Made by a program: the position numbers and the translations under genes
The notes under the pieces: model-generated
The model's input: the letters and a program-made list of their open reading frames with translations, nothing else
Database searches by the model: none
Told to the model about the DNA's origin: nothing
Part shown: piece by piece, positions 26,387 through 33,869 of the stretch
Position numbering within the stretch: the stretch's first letter is position 1
Layout of the letters: every line of letters starts with the position of its first letter
Assembly: GCA_028282595.1 (NCBI GenBank)
Contig: JANQHQ010000003.1
Coordinates: forward strand, 1-64,000
DNA: 64,000 nt
Reading direction: 5' to 3'
Source of the DNA: Chlorobium sp.
Lineage (GTDB): Bacteria; Bacteroidota; Chlorobiia; Chlorobiales; Chlorobiaceae

Positions 26387-26551
26387 CTATCCTCTTGCCG
26401 GCTGAGGCGGCGGAGGCGGCGGGAGCGGAGCGGGCTCCTCGACCGGAGGCGGCGGAGGCGGCACAACCGCTTCTTCGCAACATCCGCAACCGACGACAAG
26501 AAACATCGCCGGTACGGCCATAATTTTCAAAAGGTTTTTGAAGGATTTCAT
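26387..26551 (-). CDS. Small proline-rich lipoprotein of the Tol-Pal operon (hypothetical)
   Basis: A 54-residue ORF between tolB and pal, with a strong ribosome binding site (GGGGGGAG) before the ATG at 26551. A signal peptide (MKSFKNLLKIMAVPAMFLVV) ends at a lipobox-like VVGCGCC, so Cys22 may be lipidated. The mature part is about 30 residues, with EE pairs separated by two polyproline runs (VVPPPPPPVEE and LPPPPPPQPARG). It is not a family that I know. Position and direction point to a cell-envelope role, perhaps as a spacer that lets an outer-membrane protein contact peptidoglycan or Pal. The ORF is short, but the lipobox, RBS and operon place argue that it is real. Confidence 0.65.
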   Translation of the reverse strand: MKSFKNLLKIMAVPAMFLVVGCGCCEEAVVPPPPPPVEEPAPLPPPPPPQPARG

Positions 26552-26598
26552 ACTCCCCCCTTTTTTAGGTTAGTGATGACTGCTGTGAAAAGAACTGA

Positions 26599-27927
26599 TT
26601 ACTTAAATGCGGCCCAGCAGGGTTGCATCTGCTCGCCAGAAAGCCTGAGACTTCTCTGGTTCCGCCCGTCCGCGTTCATGACAAACAGCTGTCTTCTTCC
26701 GTTGCGATCGGAACTGAAAACGATCATGCTTCCGTCGGGAGACCAGCTCGGGGCCTCGTTGTGACGTGAACCGTACGTGAGCTGCCTCATGCCTGTACCG
26801 TCCGCATTTACAGTAAATATATTGATTTCACCATTTTTTTGCATAGTGGTAAACGCAATTTTCTTCCCGTCCGGTGACCATGCGGGCTGGGTATTGTACT
26901 TGCCGCTGAACGTCAGACGACGTGCGCTCCCGGAAAACAGGTCCTGTATGAAAACCTGGGGATTGCCGTGACGAGAGGAAACAAACGCCATCTGCCTGCC
27001 GTCGGGAGAAAAACTCGGAGAAACGTCGATACCGTGATATCTCGTCAGACGCCGCAAAATCGACCCGTCCGCGCCTACAAGATAGAGTTCCTGGTCACCC
27101 TCGAAGGAAAAGGTCGTCGCAAGCTGCCGGGAGCCCTTGCGCCATGCGGGATCTATCTTGACGCCCTTGCGCGAGACGGAGACGATTTTGCGGCTGGCGA
27201 GATCCTTGATATGAAGAACGGGACGTCCCCCTGTATAGGCAAGATAGGCGAGATAACGCCCGTCCTGTGAGAGCGACGGGGTGAGGGCGAGCCCCCCCCC
27301 GGTGTTTGTCACGCGCCGGGCGCCGAAACCGTCGAAATCGGCAAGATAGATCTCTTTTTTCCCCGCGCTCGCCGTAACGTAGGCGATCTTGCTGCCGAAA
27401 ATGGACGGCTTTCCGGTCAGCAGTTCGACAAGATCGCCGCAGAAACGGTGCGAGAGCGAACGAATGTCATCCTTCTTGCCCTCGTAGAGTTTTTTGAGAA
27501 GAAGTTTTCCCGTCAGCGCATCGTACACCTCCATATGCATGCGCAGAGTCCCCCCTTTCCTGTCGAGTACTCCGCCGGCGTAAACTTCGGCGCCCACGGA
27601 ACTGAGCGCCGCAAAATTGATCCGGCGCGCCCCCGCCTGATAGATATCTCCTCCCGTGAAGATGTTCAGCGGGGACTGGATGATCGAGAACAGCCCCGTG
27701 AAATCGAGCCCGCCCCTGACGACCGAGTCGATCTCCTTCGCATATTTCGCATTGCCGCTTTTTTTCGTATCGAGGGGCTTGAGCACGAGAGGAATTCTGC
27801 GGGCTCCTTCCTTTGAAATCCTTATGTACTCCCCCACCTGTTCGGCGAGAAGGACCCGCGGCAGTGCGAGGACGAGACAGAAGGAGAGAAAAAGCGTCCT
27901 GGAGAAAGAGAAACGAGGGGCGTTCAT
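26599..27927 (-). CDS. tolB: Tol-Pal system protein TolB
   Basis: 442 residues. The start MNAPRFSFSRTLFLSFCLVLALPRVLLA is a signal peptide. The N-terminal domain is followed by a six-bladed WD40-like propeller, with repeated PSLSQDGRYLAYLAYTGG, PSFSPDGRQMAFVSSRHGNPQ, PAWSPDGKKIAFTTMQKNGE and PSWSPDGSMIVFSSDRNGRRQ units. TolB is periplasmic and links Pal to the inner-membrane TolQRA complex. It lies 172 bases after the TolA/TonB-like gene and 47 bases before the mini-lipoprotein gene. Confidence 0.96.
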   Translation of the reverse strand: MNAPRFSFSRTLFLSFCLVLALPRVLLAEQVGEYIRISKEGARRIPLVLKPLDTKKSGNAKYAKEIDSVVRGGLDFTGLFSIIQSPLNIFTGGDIYQAGARRINFAALSSVGAEVYAGGVLDRKGGTLRMHMEVYDALTGKLLLKKLYEGKKDDIRSLSHRFCGDLVELLTGKPSIFGSKIAYVTASAGKKEIYLADFDGFGARRVTNTGGGLALTPSLSQDGRYLAYLAYTGGRPVLHIKDLASRKIVSVSRKGVKIDPAWRKGSRQLATTFSFEGDQELYLVGADGSILRRLTRYHGIDVSPSFSPDGRQMAFVSSRHGNPQVFIQDLFSGSARRLTFSGKYNTQPAWSPDGKKIAFTTMQKNGEINIFTVNADGTGMRQLTYGSRHNEAPSWSPDGSMIVFSSDRNGRRQLFVMNADGRNQRSLRLSGEQMQPCWAAFK

Positions 27928-28099
27928 ACATCAATCGGGTTAATACCTTTCGCGAGACTTGCGGCGCCCGGTTTCAAAGGGTCGTGCGGAGGCCGGCAAC
28001 CGGGAGGGATGATTCCGCCCTTATCCCCGAAAATAGCAAACTCGCGAAGTTATTTACAAACGGCCGGGATCAAATTGTTCAAACCGGGGGACCGCACGT

Positions 28100-28900
28100 T
28101 CATTCGATACCCTGCGGAGTAAAGACCAGACCGATCCTGAGCGCTTCCCTCCGGCGGACCTCCTCGGGAACGGGCGGCAGGGGAGATGACTTCTCGATAG
28201 CCTTGAGCACGGTATCGTTAAAGTACTCGCTGACGGATTTTCTGTCGAAGGTGACGTTGCTTACCGATCCGCCCGGCTGAATGGTCAGTGCGACATACGC
28301 CTCGACCACCGTCCCTGCCCGTATGAGCCGGGGCGTGAACGACCAGTTCCGCTGAATGATCCCCGCTATACGGACAAGGTATTCCTCATAGGGGGTCATG
28401 GGCGCCCCGTAGGTTCCCGCACCCGGTCCCGTACGTTTGTAGAGATCGGAGGGCGGGCCCTGCTTAACTTTTTCCTGCAACCGTGCGAGCGCACGCCGGA
28501 GGTCGTCCCGGGGCTCTTGCCCGACCTTTTCCCGAAGCTCCTTCAGGCGGTTGTCGATCGGCTCCTTCTTCTTTTTTTCCCCGGCAACGTTCTTGCGGGG
28601 TTTTTCGGCGACTTTTTTCGGGGGTTTCTTCTTTACGGGTTCCGGCGGCGATACGGTTTCCACGGGCTCGGGCTCGATAACCGGAGCCTCCGGACCTGCC
28701 GGCTCCTCGGGCTCGGGGGAACCGGGACCGGGAAGCGTCACCAGGCTGACGTCGATAATCCTCGGGTCGGGGGGCGCGGCGCCCGAGAGATGCTGTCCGA
28801 GAAAAGCGAGCGCCACCAGAGCGAGGTGCAGAACAACGGAAACCAGGAACGCGACCGCGAACCGCCCGCCTTCTCTGTTTCCGGCATGTCGTCCGTTCAT
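28100..28900 (-). CDS. TolA/TonB-like energy-transducing protein
   Basis: 266 residues. One N-terminal helix (VAFLVSVVLHLALVALAFLGQ, about 18-38) is followed by a Pro/Glu/Lys-rich linker (PEPEEPAGPEAPVIEPEP, KKKPPKKVAEKPRKN, about 60-115) and a C-terminal domain with YLVRIAGIIQRNWSFTPRLIRAGTVVEAYVALTIQPGGSVSNVTF. This is the TonB/TolA C-terminal fold. The gene is placed in the Tol operon after tolR, which it overlaps by four bases (ATGA), so it takes the place of TolA. It would carry the proton-motive force from TolQR to the outer-membrane side. Confidence 0.85.
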   Translation of the reverse strand: MNGRHAGNREGGRFAVAFLVSVVLHLALVALAFLGQHLSGAAPPDPRIIDVSLVTLPGPGSPEPEEPAGPEAPVIEPEPVETVSPPEPVKKKPPKKVAEKPRKNVAGEKKKKEPIDNRLKELREKVGQEPRDDLRRALARLQEKVKQGPPSDLYKRTGPGAGTYGAPMTPYEEYLVRIAGIIQRNWSFTPRLIRAGTVVEAYVALTIQPGGSVSNVTFDRKSVSEYFNDTVLKAIEKSSPLPPVPEEVRRREALRIGLVFTPQGIE

Positions 28901-29358
28901 GGAACTTCCGGTTTTTCGCTCTCCCCGGACCGAAGGACGCCCGGTTCGGTCACCATGCCGATCCTGTCGATCCCGGCCTCCCGTATCTGCGCCATCACGA
29001 ACATCACGAAACCGTAGGGCAGGCCCTTGTCGGCCTTCAGATAGACCTCGCCGGTTTTCTTGACATCGATGATTTCGGGAAGGCGTTCCTTCAACTCGCC
29101 GGGATCGAGCTGATACTTGTTGATAAACACCCGGCGCGACTTGTCGACGCTCACGATAAGGGCTTCGGTTTCAACGTCCATCTGTTCATGAGAGGTTTCG
29201 GGAACCTCCACCTTCACACCGTGCGTCATCATGGGCGCGGTGACCATGAAGATGATCAGCATGACCAGCATCACGTCGACGAACGGCGTCACGTTGATCT
29301 CGCTCATCAGCCTGCTGCGGCCGGAACCTCTTCTTGCCGAACCGTTACCGGAGTTCAT
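28897..29358 (-). CDS. tolR: TolR/ExbD family biopolymer transport protein
   Basis: 153 residues. The motif SEINVTPFVDVMLVMLIIFMVTAPMM (about 19-44) holds the conserved Asp in the single membrane helix that conducts protons. A periplasmic domain follows. The start overlaps the end of tolQ by 14 bases and the stop overlaps the TolA-like start by four. TolR with TolQ forms the proton channel driving the Tol machine. The name TolR is chosen over ExbD because of the operon. Confidence 0.93.
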   Translation of the reverse strand: MNSGNGSARRGSGRSRLMSEINVTPFVDVMLVMLIIFMVTAPMMTHGVKVEVPETSHEQMDVETEALIVSVDKSRRVFINKYQLDPGELKERLPEIIDVKKTGEVYLKADKGLPYGFVMFVMAQIREAGIDRIGMVTEPGVLRSGESEKPEVP

Positions 29359-30013
29359 TGAGAAACGACTTTAGATATTCGCCCGAAAAATCGTCCAGAT
29401 CCCTTTCAATCGTATCGATCTGCCGGCTGAAGAAATTGTACGCGATGACCGAGGGAATGGCGGCGGCCAGCCCGGCGGCCGTGGCGACGAGCGCTTCGGC
29501 GATACCCGGAGCCACGGTCGCGAGGGAGGCCGACTGGGTCAGACCGATGCTCTGAAAGGAGTGCATGATCCCCCACACGGTTCCGAACAGCCCGATAAAG
29601 GGTGCGGTATTGCCTACCGTCGCGAGAAACGAGACGTAGCGCGAAAGCCTTTTGCTTTCGGCGTTCGCCTCCCGCCTGATCGCCCGCGCGATCCTCTCTT
29701 CCGCCAGACGATCCTCCTTGCGGTCGCTGAGAGCACGGTACTCTATGTAACCCGCCCGGAAAACCCTTGCAAGCGATCCGTTGCTGTAGTTTTCACTCTC
29801 GCCGAAAACCTTGTCGATGCTGGCGACGTCGAAAAAGTAGTCGAGAAAGTCCCTGGATTCCGAAAGCGCCTTGCCGATGGTCCCGGCCTTGAGAAATATG
29901 ATGGCCCACGAAAGCAGGGAAAACAGCACAAGCACGACGAGCACGAACAGAACCACCGGCCCCGTGCCGCTCAGCATGTGCAGAAGATCGGCGTTTGATT
30001 CAAACATGTTCAC
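29345..30013 (-). CDS. tolQ: TolQ/ExbB family proton channel protein
   Basis: 222 residues with three membrane segments: PVVLFVLVVLVLFSLLSWAIIFLKAG (about 19-44), then FLATVGNTAPFIGLFGTVWGIMHSF (about 128-152) and ALVATAAGLAAAIPSVIAYNFF (about 174-196). The sequences are typical of MotA/TolQ/ExbB. It forms the stator-like proton channel with TolR and drives TolA and cell-envelope constriction during division. It is the first tol gene and lies 24 bases after the end of the VTE5-VTE6-like gene, suggesting a common transcript. Confidence 0.95.
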   Translation of the reverse strand: MNMFESNADLLHMLSGTGPVVLFVLVVLVLFSLLSWAIIFLKAGTIGKALSESRDFLDYFFDVASIDKVFGESENYSNGSLARVFRAGYIEYRALSDRKEDRLAEERIARAIRREANAESKRLSRYVSFLATVGNTAPFIGLFGTVWGIMHSFQSIGLTQSASLATVAPGIAEALVATAAGLAAAIPSVIAYNFFSRQIDTIERDLDDFSGEYLKSFLNELR

Positions 30014-30037
30014 AGAGGGATTTAATGTTCTCGAAAA

Positions 30038-31636
30038 TCACAGGCTCCGGGAAAAAAAGAAAGCCAGCGCCGAACCGGAAAGCGCACAGAGAGTGTTGAC
30101 GACGTCGTTGTTGATGAAACGGCACCCCTTGATCAACTCGTTCTTCACCAGTTCCCCGTTCTCTTTCCTGCTATGGGTGCGCTCCGTGACCTTTTCCCTG
30201 ACCGGATCATAATACTGCGCCTGAACCGTAGCACCAAAAAAACTGTCGACCAGACTGGCGAGAAGTCCCGACAGACCGATCAGCATGAACGACCGGGCGA
30301 CACCGTACTCGAGCACCCATTCGGCTCCGATGAGAATCGCGCTCGCGCAGATCAGCAGAGCTCCGGCAAAGGCGCCGAAAGTCCCGGGGAACGAAACGCC
30401 GCCCGAGGTCCCGACGGGAACACTCTTCATGGTGGTGATGAGTCTCGCCCTGGGATTCGGCCACATGGTCCCTATCTCGGTCGCCCAGGTGTCGGACTGC
30501 ACGGCCGCAAGGGTTCCGAGATACGCGAAAAAGTATGCCGGATCGCCGGTCAGCGAATAGACGATCATGACCAGCCAGGCGATGCCGCCGTTCGCGTACA
30601 CCTGTCCCGCATCGCGCTGCGACCCCTTTTCGAAGACAAGATCGAACCGGGCCTTGCGCTTCCTTCCGAGTTTGGAAAGAACCGACGAAAGAATATAGAA
30701 CGTGAGCAGGGGAACCGTCCACACGATCCCGCCGAAGCCGAAAATGGTCACCCCGAGCAGAAAGGTCGCCGTCGCGCCGCTGTTGTCGAGAAATTTCACC
30801 TTGATCGAAACGATCGCCAGAAGAAACGCGAACAGGCCCCCGACAAGAAAATGAACCAGATGATCCGCTCCGTTCGTGGCGATCACATAGAGTACGTAGG
30901 CAACCGCAAGCGGAATGAAAAGATTGTCGAACCCGTGGGAGAAGAGCGCCTCCACCGCCGTGGCGATCATTGCGAGCAGAAGCGCGAGCGCCAGAAGCTC
31001 CAGGGGCGTCGCCGCCAGGAGCCCCTCCGGAAAGACCGCTCTGAACAGAAAGAGACAGGCAACGAGCAGGAGAAAGCTGGAGGCGAACATGGTCAGGGAC
31101 CCCTCCACCGTCTTCCGGCCGCGGGTCATGTTCTCGATAGGCGTCTTGCCGAAGGAGCCGCCGACAAGCGACGCCAGGGAATCGCCGACACCCATGACGA
31201 GCATGGAGGTCTGCATGATCCAGACGCTCTCCTCCCATAGGGCGAGCGCAAGCAGCATGAAGACGACGGGAAACAGAATCGTCCCGTAGGTCGGCTGTTC
31301 GGCCCCGCCCTCGAAATCCCTGCGATTCGGCTCGTGAAGCGTCCTGAAAAGGCCGAAGAAACAGCTTGCGCCGTTGATGGCCAGAAAGATCAGCGCCGTC
31401 AGTACAGGATAAAAATTCGAAACGAAAAACGCGGGGACGAAAAAGGAAACCACGCCGAGAGTGAAATGCAGAACTTTCCGCAGCACGAAGCCGCTGATGG
31501 AAAACTTTCTGACCAGAATCTCGAAAAGCAGGAGAAAGAGAGCGAGGATCCCCAAGGTCAGAAAAAACATCGGAAGATCCTGCTGAACAGGGGCTTGCAA
31601 ACGCAACATATTGCAAAAATATGATTTAATAATCAT
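30038..31636 (-). CDS. Fused phytol kinase / phytyl-phosphate kinase-like membrane protein (VTE5-VTE6, DUF92)
   Basis: 532 residues with many membrane helices. The N-terminal half (about 25-235) is of the VTE5/dolichol-kinase type, with MGVGDSLASLVGGSFGKTPI at about 148-167. The C-terminal half (about 270-525) is DUF92/VTE6, with KVKFLDNSGATATFLLGVTIFGFGG, VLSKLGRKRKARFDLVFEKGSQRDAGQVYANGG and SDTWATEIGTMWP. In plants VTE5 phosphorylates phytol and VTE6 phosphorylates phytyl phosphate to phytyl diphosphate; fused homologues occur in some bacteria. In a phototroph this would salvage phytol or farnesol from (bacterio)chlorophyll. The substrate is not shown by the sequence. Alternative starts at 31609 and 31570 (the last has AGGAT upstream) would shorten it. 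Confidence 0.8.
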   Translation of the reverse strand: MIIKSYFCNMLRLQAPVQQDLPMFFLTLGILALFLLLFEILVRKFSISGFVLRKVLHFTLGVVSFFVPAFFVSNFYPVLTALIFLAINGASCFFGLFRTLHEPNRRDFEGGAEQPTYGTILFPVVFMLLALALWEESVWIMQTSMLVMGVGDSLASLVGGSFGKTPIENMTRGRKTVEGSLTMFASSFLLLVACLFLFRAVFPEGLLAATPLELLALALLLAMIATAVEALFSHGFDNLFIPLAVAYVLYVIATNGADHLVHFLVGGLFAFLLAIVSIKVKFLDNSGATATFLLGVTIFGFGGIVWTVPLLTFYILSSVLSKLGRKRKARFDLVFEKGSQRDAGQVYANGGIAWLVMIVYSLTGDPAYFFAYLGTLAAVQSDTWATEIGTMWPNPRARLITTMKSVPVGTSGGVSFPGTFGAFAGALLICASAILIGAEWVLEYGVARSFMLIGLSGLLASLVDSFFGATVQAQYYDPVREKVTERTHSRKENGELVKNELIKGCRFINNDVVNTLCALSGSALAFFFSRSL

Positions 31637-31804
31637 TTACGGCCTGCACAACTTACCGATCAACGTAAAAAATAGCAAAAAAAATATGCATTGCACCAAT
31701 CTTTCCCGGCCGGTTTTTCCCGGGCGGCGCGGCCTTTGCACATCGTTCCGGCAGGCCGGAGAAAAAAAATGCCTTCCCCCGGGACCGGACATTATTATTT
31801 ACAC

Positions 31805-31833
31805 TTGCTTTTCATGAATAAAAACCTTAGATT
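31805..31833 (+). promoter_or_regulatory. Candidate promoter of the ilv-leu operon
   Basis: TTGCTT, 17 bases, then TAGATT match a sigma-70-type promoter. Transcription would start near 31840, some 27 bases before the leader ORF and 314 bases before ilvD. The part of the gap to the left (31637-31804) has no coding signal and probably holds the promoter for the minus-strand tol operon. Confidence 0.55.
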
Positions 31834-31866
31834 CACTCACTCGTAATTGTATTCAATTGTACCTGA

Positions 31867-32040
31867 ATGCCTGCATGTTACCGACATAGCGGCGAGACGA
31901 GCCGCGAAAGCAGTATCACAAACGCTGCGTCTCACGGCGCCGGCACCGTTGCCGCCGGCGGGATCGAACTCCTCCCTATCAGCAGGATCGGGCTTCTCGT
32001 AGCCGTACTTATTGTACAGGTGTGCATTCTTATGCCCTGA
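31867..32040 (+). CDS. Leader peptide of the ilv-leu operon (attenuation), 57 aa
   Basis: A 58-codon ORF lies in the untranslated leader of the branched-chain amino acid operon. Its last codons read IGLLVAVLIVQVCILMP, that is eleven Ile, Leu or Val codons among seventeen, just before the stop. This is the arrangement of a transcription-attenuation leader: a ribosome slowed for lack of charged Leu, Ile or Val tRNA would stall there. The bases ATTGTAC inside these codons (32011-32017) are complementary to GTACAAT (32059-32065) just after the stop, giving the '1:2' pairing of classical attenuators. The ATG lacks an obvious ribosome binding site and an internal start is possible, so the exact beginning is uncertain. 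Confidence 0.65.
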   Translation: MPACYRHSGETSRESSITNAASHGAGTVAAGGIELLPISRIGLLVAVLIVQVCILMP

Positions 32041-32042
32041 GC

Positions 32043-32133
32043 AGCCGTCCGGTCCCAAGTACAATTTCTTCTTCCTGAACAACAGAAAAAGGTATTTCGG
32101 CCACGGGAACGGCGCTCCCGGGGACGGCTTTTT
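32043..32133 (+). terminator. Attenuator terminator before ilvD
   Basis: AGCCGTCC (32043-32050) and GGACGGCT (32122-32129) are perfect complements, and five Ts follow at 32129-32133, 21 bases before the ilvD ATG. Inside, CGGGA (32104-32108) pairs with TCCCG (32116-32120). Part of the left arm overlaps bases that could join an alternative structure with the leader codons, as an attenuator needs. The exact folds were judged by eye. Confidence 0.55.
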
Positions 32134-32153
32134 AATGACCAAAAATACAGTTC

Positions 32154-33839
32154 ATGAGATCCGACATGATAAAGAAGGGGTTCGAAAAAGCCCCGCACAG
32201 AAGTCTCCTGAAGGCGACCGGCGCGGTGTCGTCGAACGACGATTTCAACAAACCGTTCATCGGCATCTGCAACTCGTTTATCGAACTGATTCCGGGTCAC
32301 GCGCATCTGCAGGAACTGGGGCGGATCGCCAAGGAGACGGTCCGGCATGCCGGCGGCGTCCCCTTCGAATTCAACACGATAGGTGTCTGTGACGGAGTCT
32401 CCATGGGCCATATCGGCATGCGCTATTCGCTCGCCAGCCGCGAGCTGATCGCCGACAGCGTCGAGACGGTCGCCCAGGCGCACCGTCTCGACGGCCTGGT
32501 CTGCATACCGAACTGCGACAAGATCACCCCCGGCATGATGATGGCCGCGGTTCGCATGAACATCCCGGTGATCTTCGTTTCCGGCGGCCCCATGAAAGCC
32601 GGCTGCACCCCGTCGGGCAAGACCGTGGACCTGATCTCGGTTTTCGAAGCCGTCGGCGAGTTCAGCGCGGGCGCCATCGACGAAAAGGAGCTCGACAGCA
32701 TCGAGGACAACGCCTGCCCGACCTGCGGCTCCTGCTCCGGCATGTTCACGGCCAACTCCATGAACTGCCTCTGTGAAGCGCTCGGGTTCGCGCTGCCGGG
32801 CAACGGCACCGTTCTTGCGGTCGACCCCCGGAGAGAGGAGCTCGTCAGGGAAGCCTCCCGACGCATTGTCGATCTGGTGAAAAACGACGTCAAACCGCGC
32901 GACATCCTTTCCAGGCAATCGTTGCTCAACGCCTTCGCGCTCGATTTCGCCATGGGAGGGAGCACGAACACGATCCTGCATACGCTGGCGATAGCCAACG
33001 AGGCGGAAGTCCGGTTCGACTTCTCGGAACTGAACGAACTGTCGGCCAGAACGCCCTACATCTGCAAGGTCAGCCCCGCGACGCCCGACGTCCACATCGA
33101 GGACGTCGACCGCGCGGGCGGCATTTCCGCGATCCTGAAAGAGCTGTCGAAAATCGACGGCCTTCTCGATCTTTCCGCACCGACGGTAAGCGGAAAGACG
33201 CTCGGCGAAGCTATCGAAAGCGCAACCGTCAGGGATTCGACGATCATCCGGTCCGTCGAGTCGCCCTACGCGCCGACCGGAGGGCTGGCGGTCCTGTACG
33301 GCAACGTCGCTCCCGAAGGCGCGGTCGTCAAGACCGGAGCGGTCAGCGAACCGATGATGAAACACACGGGCCCCGCGAAGGTGTACGAATGTCAGGACGA
33401 CGCCATCCGGGGCATCATGGAGGGCGACGTGGTCGCCGGCGACGTCGTCATCATCCGTTACGAAGGGCCGAAAGGAGGTCCGGGCATGCCGGAAATGCTC
33501 TCCCCCACCAGCGCGATCATGGGCCGGGGCCTGGGCGATTCCGTAGCGCTCATCACGGACGGAAGGTTCTCGGGCGGCTCCAGAGGCGCATGCATCGGGC
33601 ACGTCTCTCCCGAAGCCGCGGAAAAAGGCCCGATAGCGGCCGTCAGAACCGGCGATATGATCACCGTGGATATTCCGGCCAGAGCGATTTCGGTCGATCT
33701 CGCGGACGACATCATCGAGGAGCGGCTGAGGGAGCTGCCCGCTTTCGTACCGAAAATCAGCAGGGGTTACCTGGCGCGGTACTCGCAGATGGTGACATCG
33801 GCGAGCACCGGAGCCATTTTGCAGAATCCGGTTTGTTAA
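32154..33839 (+). CDS. ilvD: Dihydroxy-acid dehydratase
   Basis: 561 residues. IlvD converts 2,3-dihydroxy acids to the 2-keto acids of valine and isoleucine, using an iron-sulfur cluster. Cluster and signature Cys are in VCIPNCDKITPGMMMA and NACPTCGSCSGMFTANSMNC. The C-terminus has LITDGRFSGGSRGACIGHVSPEA and ends GYLARYSQMVTSASTGAI. The first ATG (32154) gives MRSDMIKKGF and is consistent with the family; a second at 32166 is possible. First structural gene after the attenuator. Confidence 0.97.
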   Translation: MRSDMIKKGFEKAPHRSLLKATGAVSSNDDFNKPFIGICNSFIELIPGHAHLQELGRIAKETVRHAGGVPFEFNTIGVCDGVSMGHIGMRYSLASRELIADSVETVAQAHRLDGLVCIPNCDKITPGMMMAAVRMNIPVIFVSGGPMKAGCTPSGKTVDLISVFEAVGEFSAGAIDEKELDSIEDNACPTCGSCSGMFTANSMNCLCEALGFALPGNGTVLAVDPRREELVREASRRIVDLVKNDVKPRDILSRQSLLNAFALDFAMGGSTNTILHTLAIANEAEVRFDFSELNELSARTPYICKVSPATPDVHIEDVDRAGGISAILKELSKIDGLLDLSAPTVSGKTLGEAIESATVRDSTIIRSVESPYAPTGGLAVLYGNVAPEGAVVKTGAVSEPMMKHTGPAKVYECQDDAIRGIMEGDVVAGDVVIIRYEGPKGGPGMPEMLSPTSAIMGRGLGDSVALITDGRFSGGSRGACIGHVSPEAAEKGPIAAVRTGDMITVDIPARAISVDLADDIIEERLRELPAFVPKISRGYLARYSQMVTSASTGAILQNPVC

Positions 33840-33869
33840 CTTTCAGATAACCATCAAACAGAACAGCAG

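Noticed and set aside
31834..32153. T-box riboswitch as an explanation for the ilv leader
   Set aside because: The conserved T-box sequence (AGGGTGGNACCGCG) and a specifier loop were not found, whereas a leader ORF with BCAA codons is present.
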